A stretch of 64,000 nucleotides of DNA from Pseudotabrizicola algicola (lineage in GTDB: Bacteria > Pseudomonadota > Alphaproteobacteria > Rhodobacterales > Rhodobacteraceae). A program made the translations under genes and the position numbers. The notes under the pieces are model-generated. The model was not told the DNA's origin and ran no database searches. It was given only the letters and a program-made list of their open reading frames with translations. Location: assembly GCF_010915705.1 (NCBI RefSeq), contig NZ_JAAIKE010000001.1, positions 496,001-560,000 of the forward strand. The letters run 5' to 3'. This document shows positions 48,601 to 61,300 of the stretch, piece by piece. Each line of letters begins with the position of its first letter. The stretch's first letter is position 1.

Positions 48601-49596
48601 CTAGGGCGCAGACACCCAGTTCTGTCGCAGACTTTCAGAATAGGCGGGGCCAGAGACGGCCTCCGGCCCCGATTTCGGCAGGACGGACCGCTGGAGGATA
48701 TCCGGCAATGGCATGTCTGGCGGCAGCACGCCCAGTTCATGCAGATACGCAGGCAAATAGCCCGAGGCCAGCACGCGCCAATCCAGCGCGACACTGGGTG
48801 CAATCGTCTTGACCAGACGAAACGGCACCGTGGTGCAATTCGCCCAGATCGTGTGATACCACTCCGGTTCCGCCGCCAACTCATTGGCACGGTTCACGAA
48901 ATTCATGAAAAGCTGCTTGCGCACCTCTGGCTCCAGAGACACCGGAAACAGGGAAACCCGCTCCCCCCGCGCATCGGTGCGCAGATGGACGATATCGCGC
49001 TCATCCGCGGCGATCATCACCAGTTCATAGCGCCGGAAGAACCCGCCTAGGGCCGAGTAAACCTCACCTTTCTCACGCCGGATCTCGCCCGAAAACACAA
49101 TCCGCTGCCCGTCATCGAACCCGAAGCTGACCAGCACATGCGCGATCAACGGGCTGTCCCAGACCGAGGTGAACATGTCGAGCGAGGTGATCCGAGCGGC
49201 ATCAACCACACGAACTTCCCAGTTTTCCTCTGCCGTATCAGCATCTTGCCAGCGAAAGTTGCGGACGTTTCTCAGCGTGACGCGGCTGCCGTCTATTTCG
49301 CCAGTCACCCCATGACGCACATCGGCGGCCCATGTCCTGTCATCCCGCGGGATCTGCATGACCCACCACAGCACAAAGCCCGCCAGCACTGCGCCCATCC
49401 CCGCCCAGATCAGCCCCCAGCGCCGCTTCAACGCCGCCCAAACCGCACTCAGGCCCAGCAGCCCGATCACAGCATGCAAGGCAAGTCCCAAGGCTCCCCC
49501 GGCGTGAAATTGCACCGCCAGCCACACCCAAACCAGCACGAAAGCCGCCGCCAGAAGCTGCGCGCCACGGCCCAAGACTTGCAGCCCCCGGCGCAT
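48601..49596 (-). CDS. DUF4105 domain membrane protein
   Basis: 331 residues. Three N-terminal membrane helices (about 12-85) precede a periplasmic DUF4105 domain (about 120-330) with NFRWQDADTAEENWEVRVVDAARITSLDMF, SFGFDDGQRIVFSGEIRREKGEVYS, RRYELVMIAADERDIVHLR and NCTTVPFRLVK. The conserved Cys in WANCT and the surrounding residues suggest a possible papain-like fold, as proposed for relatives, but activity is unproven. It begins ten bases after the uvrA stop, so it is probably transcribed with uvrA. Confidence 0.88.
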   Translation of the reverse strand: MRRGLQVLGRGAQLLAAAFVLVWVWLAVQFHAGGALGLALHAVIGLLGLSAVWAALKRRWGLIWAGMGAVLAGFVLWWVMQIPRDDRTWAADVRHGVTGEIDGSRVTLRNVRNFRWQDADTAEENWEVRVVDAARITSLDMFTSVWDSPLIAHVLVSFGFDDGQRIVFSGEIRREKGEVYSALGGFFRRYELVMIAADERDIVHLRTDARGERVSLFPVSLEPEVRKQLFMNFVNRANELAAEPEWYHTIWANCTTVPFRLVKTIAPSVALDWRVLASGYLPAYLHELGVLPPDMPLPDILQRSVLPKSGPEAVSGPAYSESLRQNWVSAP

Positions 49597-49605
49597 CAGA
49601 CCGCT

Positions 49606-52470
<2,865 letters not shown>

Positions 52471-52534
52471 GACCATCCCCGCAATACCGCACCACAAATA
52501 GGGTCTTTCCGGCGAGTCTCCAAGGTCATTTTAA

Positions 52535-52549
52535 GAACAGATTAAGAAC
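52535..52549. promoter_or_regulatory. Alphaproteobacterial LexA (SOS) box upstream of uvrA
   Basis: GAAC-AGATTAA-GAAC (GTTC-N7-GTTC on the minus strand), the exact alphaproteobacterial SOS consensus. It overlaps TAAAAT, a plausible -10, 65-80 bp before the uvrA start. Confidence 0.85.
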
Positions 52550-52563
52550 ACCGCAAAAAGCGC

Positions 52564-53721
52564 TCAGATCCTGCGCCGCCGCTGTGCCTGAAGCGCATGC
52601 AGACCAATGCCCAAGCCGCAGGCCAGCACCGCCACCACCGCCAGCCCCCAGGGCCCTGCCCCAAGCAAAAGCGCCGCAAGAACCGGCGTGCCGGTGGTTG
52701 TGCCAAGATTGCCAAGCTGGGCAATCGCGCCCGAGGCTTGTGCCCGGCTCGCCGAGGTCGCGTTCAACTCCGGAATCGATGCGAAGCTGGCACCCTGCAC
52801 CACGCCCAAGGCCGCAGCCACCCAAAGACCCCCGACGACCATTCCAAGCCCCTGCCCCCAGAATAGCGCCAATCCAAGAAAGCCCGGAACCGCCATCAGA
52901 TAGCCCCATTGCACGAGCCGCACCGCCGACATCCGCCCCAGCAGCCATACCCCGAGGGTCAGGGACAGCGCGATCGAGATCAGGGGCATCCCTGCCGCCG
53001 CCAGCGCCCGCTGTCCCGCCGGAACCTCGGGCGGCACCAGCGTCAGCACCGCCACATAGAGGAAGGTATAGCAAAAGAACCCCAGTGCCGGTGCCGACAG
53101 ACGCGGCGAGGCATAAATCGCCAGATGCTGCGCCACCAGCCCACCCGCTTGCGCCGGTGTGGCGGGCGGGTCTTTCGGCAACAAGAGCCGCAGCACTGCG
53201 GCCAACACCGCCATCCAAAGCGCATGCGCCACAAACACCCCGGACATGCCATAGGCCGCAACAAGCGGCGGCGCCAGCAGCGCCAAGGCGGCATAGGTCA
53301 CTCCAAAAAAGCTCGACCAAAGCGTCATCGCAAGGCCCCGATACCGCTCCGCTGCCAGACCGGCGATCACCGTCGGCCCCACGACCACAATCGCCAGATG
53401 CGAGACGCCCTCCACCACGCGCGAAGCAATCATCGCTGCATAGGACAGCCCCAGCGACTGCAAGCCACTCATCGCAGCCCCCATCAGCAGCGCCGCCACA
53501 ATCGCCCGCCGCGGCCCGATCCGCGCAACGAACAACCCCGCCGTTGTGCCGAACACCAGCCCCACCATTCCGACGATGGAAACGATCAGCCCCAAAGCCA
53601 CCGCCGAGGCACCGGCATATTGCGCGCCCAGACTGTCAAACAGCACAGAAATCTTGCCAAATTGCGCCGCAGCCCCCAGACCTGCGCCCCAAATCGCCAG
53701 CACCGTGATCACTGCCCGCAT
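52564..53721 (-). CDS. MFS transporter
   Basis: 385 residues with about 12 membrane helices. It starts MRAVITVLAIWGAGLGAAAQFGK (53721), preceded by GGGC and part of hairpin element B; longer in-frame starts would run into the element. The MFS A-loop is weakly seen in GLFVARIGPRRAIVAALLMGAA (GxxxARxGPRR). The protein resembles CynX/YcaD-like facilitators, but I cannot give a substrate. On the minus strand it follows lpdA, separated by element B, whose terminator-like hairpin probably makes it a separate transcript. Confidence 0.85.
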   Translation of the reverse strand: MRAVITVLAIWGAGLGAAAQFGKISVLFDSLGAQYAGASAVALGLIVSIVGMVGLVFGTTAGLFVARIGPRRAIVAALLMGAAMSGLQSLGLSYAAMIASRVVEGVSHLAIVVVGPTVIAGLAAERYRGLAMTLWSSFFGVTYAALALLAPPLVAAYGMSGVFVAHALWMAVLAAVLRLLLPKDPPATPAQAGGLVAQHLAIYASPRLSAPALGFFCYTFLYVAVLTLVPPEVPAGQRALAAAGMPLISIALSLTLGVWLLGRMSAVRLVQWGYLMAVPGFLGLALFWGQGLGMVVGGLWVAAALGVVQGASFASIPELNATSASRAQASGAIAQLGNLGTTTGTPVLAALLLGAGPWGLAVVAVLACGLGIGLHALQAQRRRRI

Positions 53722-53731
53722 GCCCGGCCCT

Positions 53732-53816
53732 TCATCTGTTTGCAAATATCCTCGGGGGGTGGCGCAAAGCGCCAAAAAGGGGGGCCGAGGCCCCCCTTTG
53801 ATTCTTCGCAGAAAAG
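53732..53816 (-). repeat. Intergenic hairpin element, copy B (lpdA-MFS)
   Basis: On the minus strand: TTTTCTGCGAA, hairpin GGGGGGCC-TC-GGCCCCCC followed by TTTTT (intrinsic terminator, 53773-53796), hairpin GGCGC-TTT-GCGCC, CCCCCCGAGGATATTTGC, AAACAGATGAA. Shares its ends with copy A, and CCCGA..ATATT and AACAGATGAA with copy C. Confidence 0.7.
53773..53796 (-). terminator. Terminator of lpdA inside element B
   Basis: Eight-base GC stem (GGGGGGCC/GGCCCCCC), two-base loop and a T-run on the minus strand. About 26 bp after the lpdA stop. Confidence 0.75.
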
Positions 53817-53822
53817 TCCTGC

Positions 53823-55220
53823 TCACATATGCAGGGCGCGGCCATAGGCGTCCAGAACCGCCTCATGCATCATCTCCGACAGGGTCGGGTGCGGGAAGAC
53901 CGTGTTCATCAGATCCTCCTCGGTGGTCTCCAGCGAGCGGCCCACCACATAGCCCTGAATCAACTCGGTCACTTCCGCCCCGATCATATGCGCGCCCAGC
54001 AATTCGCCGGTCTTGGCATCGAACACCGTCTTGATCATGCCCTCGGGTTCCCCCAGCGCAATCGCCTTGCCATTGCCAATGAACGGGAAGCGGCCGACCT
54101 TGATGTCATGCCCCGCCTCCTTTGCCTTGGCCTCGGTCATTCCCACACTCGCCACCTGCGGGTGGCAATAGGTGCAGCCCGCAATGCTGCCCGGCTTGAT
54201 CGGATGCGGATGGCCGCCCGCGATCAATTCGGCCACCATCACACCCTCGTGGCTGGCCTTGTGCGCCAGCCACGGCGCGCCCGCGATATCGCCGATCGCA
54301 AACAGACCCGGCACCCCGGTGCGGCAATACTCGTCCGTCACCACATGGGTGCGGTCGATCTTCACGCCAAGCGCTTCAAGGCCAAGGTTCTCGACATTGC
54401 CGACAATCCCCACGGCGGAAATCACCGTGTCAAACTCGTGGGTCTCGACCTTGCCATTCACTTCGATATGCGCCGTGACGCCCACCCCCGGCTTGCGGTC
54501 CAGCTTTTTGACGGCTGCCTTTTCCATGATCTTCATCCCCTGCTTCACAAAGGATTTCTTGGCAAAGGCGGAAATCTCGGCATCTTCCACCGGCAGGATG
54601 CGGTCCATCACCTCGACCACCGTGGTGTCAGACCCCAGTGTGTTGAAGAAGGACGCAAACTCGATTCCGATTGCACCCGAGCCGATCACGAGCAACTTCT
54701 TGGGCATCCGGCTCGCCACCAGCGCATGCTTGTAAGACCAGACCAGATCACCGTCCGCCTCCAGCCCCGGCAATTCGCGCGCACGCGCGCCGGTGGCAAG
54801 GATGATATTCTTGGCCGTCAATTCCTCGGTGCCCTTGTCGGTCTTGACCGAAACGACGCCCGCCTTGGGCAAGGTCGCGGCCCCCATGAACACGGTCACC
54901 TTGTTCTTCTTCATCAGGTGACCGATGCCGCCCGAAAGCTGCTTGGCCACCGCACGGCTGCGCGCGACCACGGCGGGCAGGTCATAGCCGATGCCATCCG
55001 CCTTCAGCCCGAATTCCTTGGCGCGCTCCATTAGGTGGAACACCTCGGCGCTGCGCAGCATGGCCTTGGTCGGGATGCAGCCCCAGTTCAGGCAGATGCC
55101 GCCCAGATGCTCGCGTTCGACGATCGCCACCTTCTGGCCCAACTGGCTGGCGCGGATCGCCGCCACATAGCCGCCGGGGCCTGCGCCCACCACGATCACA
55201 TCAAAGCTCTGAGCTGCCAT
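53823..55220 (-). CDS. lpdA: Dihydrolipoyl dehydrogenase (E3)
   Basis: Reoxidises dihydrolipoyl groups of 2-oxoacid dehydrogenase or glycine cleavage complexes, passing electrons to NAD. 465 residues. The FAD motif is GAGPGGYVAAIRASQLG (about 12-28), the redox disulfide C43/C48 lies in GGICLNWGCIPTK, and the NAD motif is GSGAIGIEFASFFNTLG. The catalytic His-Glu pair is in HPTLSEMMHEAVLDAYG at the end. No E1/E2 genes are adjacent, so it is a stand-alone lpd. Confidence 0.96.
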   Translation of the reverse strand: MAAQSFDVIVVGAGPGGYVAAIRASQLGQKVAIVEREHLGGICLNWGCIPTKAMLRSAEVFHLMERAKEFGLKADGIGYDLPAVVARSRAVAKQLSGGIGHLMKKNKVTVFMGAATLPKAGVVSVKTDKGTEELTAKNIILATGARARELPGLEADGDLVWSYKHALVASRMPKKLLVIGSGAIGIEFASFFNTLGSDTTVVEVMDRILPVEDAEISAFAKKSFVKQGMKIMEKAAVKKLDRKPGVGVTAHIEVNGKVETHEFDTVISAVGIVGNVENLGLEALGVKIDRTHVVTDEYCRTGVPGLFAIGDIAGAPWLAHKASHEGVMVAELIAGGHPHPIKPGSIAGCTYCHPQVASVGMTEAKAKEAGHDIKVGRFPFIGNGKAIALGEPEGMIKTVFDAKTGELLGAHMIGAEVTELIQGYVVGRSLETTEEDLMNTVFPHPTLSEMMHEAVLDAYGRALHM

Positions 55221-55295
55221 TCGTCCCTCCCTGGAAAAAGTGGTTTACCCTTAAACTATTTCCGAAAACCAAGCAACGAAGCTGACGCCTATGGC

Positions 55296-55883
55296 CTATG
55301 CATCTGGCGCATGGCTGGCGCGCAGCGCATTGACCACCGCCATATAGGCCCCGTTTGCCAGAAATTCGGCCTCTTCCGGCGTGCTCTCCCGCCCGAGGGC
55401 GGCATTGCGAAACGGAAACCGGCCATACCGCGCGATGATCTCGCGATGCGCGCGCGCATGCAGCAATATCTCGGCATCGCCCTCCATCTGCGTCGCCATC
55501 AAAGAGGTCGCGAGATCCTGGTCGGCCATGTCCTCGGAATGTTCAAAGGGCATGTAAAAGAATTGCCGCTCCGGCACGGGGGCCTGCATGTCCCAGCCTT
55601 CATCCAGCGCCCGCCGCGCCGCCGCCCGTGCCCGCCCGTCATTGACAAAGGCGCGTGCCGTGCCGCGATAGACATTGCGCGAAAACTGGTCCGCCACCAC
55701 CAGATAGGCCAGCGTGCCGACCACGCCGTCGACCCAATGCTCCAGCCCGTCGTTTTCCATCGCCTCCAGCAAGGCGCCGAAGCGCACGGCGCAGGCGTCG
55801 TCGATTTCCTCGCTCCCCGCATACCAGCCCTCGGGGCCGATCTCGCCCAGCCAGAAATCCAGAACCTCGATCGGATCAGACAT
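55296..55883 (-). CDS. DUF924 family protein
   Basis: 195 residues beginning MSDPIEVLDFWLGEIGPEGWYAGSEEIDDACAVRFG, the DUF924 fingerprint. LVVADQFSRNVYRGTARAF and FFYMPFEHSEDMADQDLATSL (with the conserved HSE) follow, and then ARYGRFPFRNAALGRESTPEE. The fold is TPR-like and alpha-helical, cytoplasmic, with no known activity. The ATG at 55883 replaces a longer in-frame start at 55934 that lacks similarity to the family. It lies 52 bp after the MFS gene on the same strand. Confidence 0.9.
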   Translation of the reverse strand: MSDPIEVLDFWLGEIGPEGWYAGSEEIDDACAVRFGALLEAMENDGLEHWVDGVVGTLAYLVVADQFSRNVYRGTARAFVNDGRARAAARRALDEGWDMQAPVPERQFFYMPFEHSEDMADQDLATSLMATQMEGDAEILLHARAHREIIARYGRFPFRNAALGRESTPEEAEFLANGAYMAVVNALRASHAPDA

Positions 55884-55935
55884 GTCCGCCTCCTGCTTTT
55901 CGGGCAGCCTGACAGGCCATCGCCCGAAAGGCAAA

Positions 55936-57189
55936 TCAGTTCCGCCCCTTGCCCTGCCGGGCGTCCTCCGCCTCGACCAGCGCCGCCGTCTCGACCGCGA
56001 CTACCGAAGCGGTCGGCGACAGCGGCGTAAAGCCCGAGGTCACCATCGGCGTCTCGCGCCGCTGCGTCATCCGCCACGCCGCATAAACGCCCAAGGTTCC
56101 GAACAGGATCCCCATGAACAGGAAGAAGCCGGACGAGCCGATCTCTTCCATCATCCATCCGGTGATGACCGGGCCGGAGATTGCCCCCAGTCCATTAATG
56201 AAGAGCAGACCTGCCGAGGCGGCGGCCATGTCTGTCTTGTCCAGATAATCGTTCACATAGGCCAGCAGCAGGGAATAAAGCGGGTTCGACACCCCGCCAC
56301 AAATCGCGCCAATCCCGACAAGCACCACAAAGGGCGGATCAAAGACCACCGGAATCATCAGCGCGACCGCGCCGAAGAAGGACAGCCACATGACGACGAT
56401 CCGGCGGTCGATCCGGTCGGACAGCCAGCCGATCGGATATTGCAGCACCAGCCCGCCGACATAGATCGCCGACACAAAGATCGTCAGATCGGCAATCGAC
56501 AGCCCCGCCTGTGTCCCCCAGACAGAAGCCATGCCGAACTGCGCCGAAAACACGCCGCCCAGCAAGAACATGCCGACGCAGCCAAGGGGCGAGGCCTGGT
56601 AAAGCCGCCGGAACGACAACGGCTTGGTCGATTCGAAAGCCGGAGCCTGACTGACCGACAACAAGATTGGCGTAAAGGCCAGCGACACCAGCACCGAAGG
56701 GATGACGAACAGGATATAGCCCGACGGGTCCCCCACGTTCAGCAAAAGCTGTGCCGCGATGATCCCGATCATCTGCACGATCAGATAGAGCGACAGCGCC
56801 TGTCCCCGGTTTTCATTGGTGGAGGCATTGTTCAGCCAGCTTTCGGTTGCGATGTAGACGCCCGAGAAGGAAAAGCCGATCACCACCCGCAGCGCCGCCC
56901 AGACCATCCAGTCGGGCGCGGCGGCGTAAAGGATCAGCACCGCCGAGATCATCGAACCCAGCGCCGCAAACACCCGCACATGACCGACGCGGCGGATCAT
57001 CTCGGGCGCAAGGCGGCTGCCGAACAGAAAGCCCACGAAATAGGCCGACATCACCAGAGACATCTGGAACGTGCTGAAATTCTCGATCCCGCCCCGGATG
57101 CCCAGCAAGGTGCCTTGCATCCCGTTGCCCAGCATCAGCAGACCAAGACCAAGCAACAGCGCCCAGGTGTTGCGCAAAACGATGAGCAT
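55936..57189 (-). CDS. MFS transporter (YcaD-like)
   Basis: 417 residues with 12 membrane helices. It starts MLIVLRNTWALLLGLGLLMLGNGMQGTLLGIRGG (57189). The A-loop reads LAPEMIRRVGHVRVFA, and WLNNASTNENRGQALSLY is shared with YcaD and related Rhodobacteraceae transporters. The C-terminal 25 residues are Ala/Glu-rich (AAVETAALVEAEDARQGKGRN). The substrate is unknown. Located 116 bp after queA. Confidence 0.87.
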   Translation of the reverse strand: MLIVLRNTWALLLGLGLLMLGNGMQGTLLGIRGGIENFSTFQMSLVMSAYFVGFLFGSRLAPEMIRRVGHVRVFAALGSMISAVLILYAAAPDWMVWAALRVVIGFSFSGVYIATESWLNNASTNENRGQALSLYLIVQMIGIIAAQLLLNVGDPSGYILFVIPSVLVSLAFTPILLSVSQAPAFESTKPLSFRRLYQASPLGCVGMFLLGGVFSAQFGMASVWGTQAGLSIADLTIFVSAIYVGGLVLQYPIGWLSDRIDRRIVVMWLSFFGAVALMIPVVFDPPFVVLVGIGAICGGVSNPLYSLLLAYVNDYLDKTDMAAASAGLLFINGLGAISGPVITGWMMEEIGSSGFFLFMGILFGTLGVYAAWRMTQRRETPMVTSGFTPLSPTASVVAVETAALVEAEDARQGKGRN

Positions 57190-57305
57190 GGTGGAAACGT
57201 CCTTCGATAAGTGCGGCCAGTCTATCCGCGCCTTGCGCATAAGTCATGTCGATTGCAGGCACAGTCGCGCCCCTGCCTTGCCCGCCCCCGCGCAAAGCGC
57301 GCCCG

Positions 57306-58337
57306 TCAGGGCATCAGCAAAGACGCATCGCCATAGCTGAAGAACCGGTAGCGCTCGGCGATGGCATGGGCATAGATCCGGTCCATGCGGTCTTTGCCCA
57401 TCAGCGCCGAGACCAGCATCAGCAGCGTCGATTTGGGCAGATGGAAGTTGGTCATCAGCGCATCGGTCGCATGGAAGGTGAAACCGGGATAGATGAAGAT
57501 ATCCGTTGGCCCCTCCCAAGGCTCCACCCGGCCCGAGCGGGCGGCGGTCTCGATCAGCCGCAGCGCCGTTGTGCCAACCGGAATGACCCGCCCGCCCGCC
57601 GCCTTGGTGGCGTTGATCTGCTCGGCGGCGGCAGGGGTCACCTGCCCCCATTCGGCATGCATCTTGTGCGTCGCCACATCCTCGACCTTCACGGGCAGGA
57701 AAGTGCCCGCCCCCACATGCAGCGTCACTTCTGTGAACAGCACGCCCTTGGCACGCAGCGCCTCCAGCAGCGGCCCGTCGAAATGCAGGCTGGCGGTCGG
57801 CGCCGCCACCGCGCCCTTATGGCGGGCAAAGACCGTCTGGTAATCATCCTCGTCCTGCGCATCGGGCGCGCGCTTGGCGGCGATGTAGGGAGGCAAGGGC
57901 ATTGCCCCCGCCTGCGCCAGAGCCGCGTCAAAGTCGTCGCCCGTCAGGTTGAACTCCAGCCGCAGGTCGGTGCCGGTCTTTTCCGCCACGATGCCGGACA
58001 GATCGGACGAGAACACAATTTCCTCGCCCACCTCGACCTTGCGCAGCGGCTTGGCCATCGCCCGCCAGCCCGACACCGCCGGCTCCATCAGCGTGATCTC
58101 GATCCGCGCCACCGCGTCGCCCCGCGTGCGCCGCCCGCTCAGCCGCGCCGGGATCACGCGGGTGTTGTTCAACACCAGACGGTCACCCGGGCGCAGCACA
58201 TCGACCAGATCGCGCACATGCAGATCCCGCATCGCATCCCCCTCGGCCAACAGCAGTCGCGCGGACGGGCGCGGGCGCGCGGGGCGGGTGGCGATCAGCG
58301 CTTCGGGCAGATCAAAATCAAAATCGGACAGTTTCAT
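57306..58337 (-). CDS. queA: tRNA preQ1(34) S-adenosylmethionine ribosyltransferase-isomerase
   Basis: Penultimate step of queuosine synthesis: transfers the ribose of SAM to preQ1 on tRNA and forms the epoxycyclopentane. 343 residues from ATG 58337 ([20 protein letters not shown]). The TTG one codon upstream is discounted. Family blocks are [33 protein letters not shown] and [31 protein letters not shown]. It lies 14 bp after the large AsmA-like gene, so it is co-transcribed. No tgt is visible nearby; the next genes downstream are unrelated. Confidence 0.96.
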   Translation of the reverse strand: MKLSDFDFDLPEALIATRPARPRPSARLLLAEGDAMRDLHVRDLVDVLRPGDRLVLNNTRVIPARLSGRRTRGDAVARIEITLMEPAVSGWRAMAKPLRKVEVGEEIVFSSDLSGIVAEKTGTDLRLEFNLTGDDFDAALAQAGAMPLPPYIAAKRAPDAQDEDDYQTVFARHKGAVAAPTASLHFDGPLLEALRAKGVLFTEVTLHVGAGTFLPVKVEDVATHKMHAEWGQVTPAAAEQINATKAAGGRVIPVGTTALRLIETAARSGRVEPWEGPTDIFIYPGFTFHATDALMTNFHLPKSTLLMLVSALMGKDRMDRIYAHAIAERYRFFSYGDASLLMP

Positions 58338-58351
58338 CAAAAGCCTTCATG

Positions 58352-61300
58352 TCAGTTTTCGCGCCGCAGCACGGGGGCCGGACGGCGGAAGATTTCGCGG
58401 AACATGCCCGGCGTCAGGATCGACAGCGGATTGACCTGCACCTGCGGCGCATCCGACGTGCCGCGCAGCGCGTAGTTGAAGCCGAAAACTCCCTCGCCGC
58501 GCCGCGTCAGCAAGGCGCCGATGCCATTCACCAGATAGATCGGCGACACAACCCCCTGCAAGGCAAGCCGCTTGTTTTTGATGCCGTAAAGCCCTGCCAT
58601 CGACACGCCCAGACTGGCCCCCATCGCCGATCCACGCGTCACCTCGATCGCATCGGGGGTGATGATGAAATCGGCCTCGGCCTCACCGAAATAGATGCCC
58701 TCGCCGTTCAATTGTTCCAGCAACCCAACGACCGAGATCGCGGAAAGAAGCTCGGCAAGCACACTCGCGCCCCGCACCCGCAACCGTGTGATATCGGCCC
58801 TTCCGTCATAGACACCCTTTTGCGCGCGCGGCGTCAGCCGCAGATCGAGCGTGCCCCCGCGCGCCGAAGCAAAGATGCCAGCCGCGCGTAATGCCGCCCC
58901 CGCGTCATTCGATTGTATCCGCACGGCGGTTCCGTGGCGCGATGGCACCGCGGTTCCCTGCACCGGCGCCGCGCCGTTGACACTGCCGCGAAAGCTGCCG
59001 TTCAGGCCGCCGCGCTGCGAAAAACTGCCGCGAAATCCGGTAAGGACGATGCCTTCGCTCACCACCAGACGGTCGAGGTTCAGCGTCAACGCACCTTGCG
59101 CCTGCGCACTGGAAGCACTCGCGCCCGACGGCGGATCAAAGCGGCGCAGATCCACCGTGCCACCCGTCACCGTGATGTCGGGCGCACGCCCTGCGCCCCG
59201 TCCGGTCAGCGTCACCCCTCCGGTCAGCCAGTTGTTGAGACGCACCGAGGAAAAGCGCGCCTCTTGCAGCCCGCCGCCTGCTGCCAGCGTGATCGCGCCT
59301 TGCGCCTCCAGCCCGCCGCCGCGCACGGCAAGACGGGTGATCTGCGGCACCTTGCCCAACGCCGCCTCCACTTCCAGCCGCCCCGAGGCGCCTGCACCCT
59401 TGCTCCAACCCACGGGTGGCAGGCGCAGGCCGATTCCGTTCAGGTCAGAGACAAGCTGCAACCGTCCCGGTGCATCGCGCTCCAGATCGATCGTCACCTC
59501 GGCGCGGCCAGACCCGCTGACCATGCCATCGGGCAGGCCAAGGCCGAATTCCGACACCGCCTCCTGTGACAGGGCCACCGTGCCTGTCACGCGGCTCTTG
59601 CCTTGCTGGTCGGGGCCGAAGCCTTGGGTAAAGGCCACGTCAAACGGCACCTTCCCGATGCGCCCCGGCCCTTCGATCCGCAACCCCGACGGATCGGCGC
59701 TCAACGTCAGCCCCTCGGCGGTGATGGTCTTGCCCGGCACCAGCACATCGCTCGACAAGCCCAAAATCTGTCCGCGCACGGCATAGTCGACATCCTTCAA
59801 CTCCACCCGCCGGACCAAGGGCAGCGACAGCTTGGTATCGACCACCGCACGCCCCTGCCCCAGATCGGGCGGGCGTCCGGCCTTGGTCATGAAGCCAAAG
59901 GGGGGCAGGTCCAGCAAGGACAGCGCAGCCGTCAGCGCGCTTTCGGTGCGCAGCCGGATTTCGGCACGCGGCGGCCGCATCAGTACATCGGGCACCGAAA
60001 ACACCGATCCGGCCACATCGATCTCGCCGCCCTGCGGAGCCTCGACCGTCCCGCCATCCAGCACCAGCGTATAGGCGCTGCCCTCGATGCTGGACCTTCC
60101 ACGCCCGTTGCGGATCGGCGGCAGGGTGCGCAGGAACCGCACCTCCGCCCCGTCGAATTCATAGCCGAGCGCGAGCTTGGGGTCCTCCCCCGGCGTGACC
60201 CGCAAGGCCGCCTTGACATTGCTCAGCAGCCCCTTGGCCACGTTCTGCCCCACCCAGTCGCGCGTGCCGGGCACCGCACTTTTGGGCCATATCTGCAAAA
60301 GGCGGTCATGCGCGATGGCATCCAGCGTCACATCCAGCGCCACCTGCCAGCCTGCGGTCAGCGCATCGACCGCACCCGTCAGCGTCAGCCGCCGTCCCGC
60401 CTCTTCGATCAGGCTGACCTGCCCGATTTCAAGCCGGAACGGGTCCAGCGTCAGCCGCGCATCCATCGCCCCGCCGGTAAAGCGCAGCGGCGCGTCGAAC
60501 AATCCCTCGGGGTCAAGCTGCACCTCGGAAATCTGCACCTGCCCCAGAAAGCCGCCCGGCAAGCGGCTGCCCAAGGCCCCTGTCAGGATCTCGCCCGCAT
60601 CGCCCAAAAGATAGGAATGGCCCGCCGCCTTCAGCCGCAGCGTCGGCCCCTCGACCGCAAGATCGTTGATCAGCACCCTGCCGAGGGCGGGATCATAACC
60701 CAATGACAGCGTCGCCCCGTCAAAGCCGATCGGCGCGGTCGCCGGATCGGGCTGCAAGGCTCCCGCCCCCAGTGACATCTGGGTGCTCAGCGCGCTCAAC
60801 CCGTCATTGTTCACCTCGGCCGAAATCCGGCCCGAGATCGGCGCATCCAGCACGCCAAGCCATGCCAGAACCGGGGTCTGCGCCGCAATGTCCGCCGCCG
60901 CCACCCGGTCGACCGCTGCGGTCACCCGCACCAGCGCCTGACCCTTGGGCCGGACCAGCGTCACAAGGGCCTGGGCAGGCTCCCCCGCCCCCGAGAGCAG
61001 TGAGAGGCCAACCTCGGCGGCCAGCGCATCCTCGCGGTTTTCAAGCGTGATACGGCCATCGCCCACCGTCCATGTGCGGCGCAGGCGGGCATCTGTCAGC
61101 GTCAGGCTCGCCCCTTCCACCTCGATCAGATCGAGATGGGTCAGCAGCGGCAAGTCCAGCGCATCGTCAATCTGCGCCAGCAGCGCGTTCAACCCCGTGA
61201 TCGGCGGCGCAGCGCCCCCCGTGCCAATCTGCAGATCCAGACTGCCATCAGCGCGCCGATTGAGCGTGACCGCGCCGCCGACAATCCGCAAGGAGGCTGG

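Noticed and set aside
46551-48890. A 779-codon open frame opposite mmsA and the DUF2892 gene
   Set aside because: Antisense artefact. It crosses a strong terminator and several gene boundaries, and its composition is that of a GC-rich shadow frame.
53829-55034. A 401-codon plus-strand frame opposite lpdA
   Set aside because: Mirror frame of lpdA with His/Arg-rich low-complexity translation.
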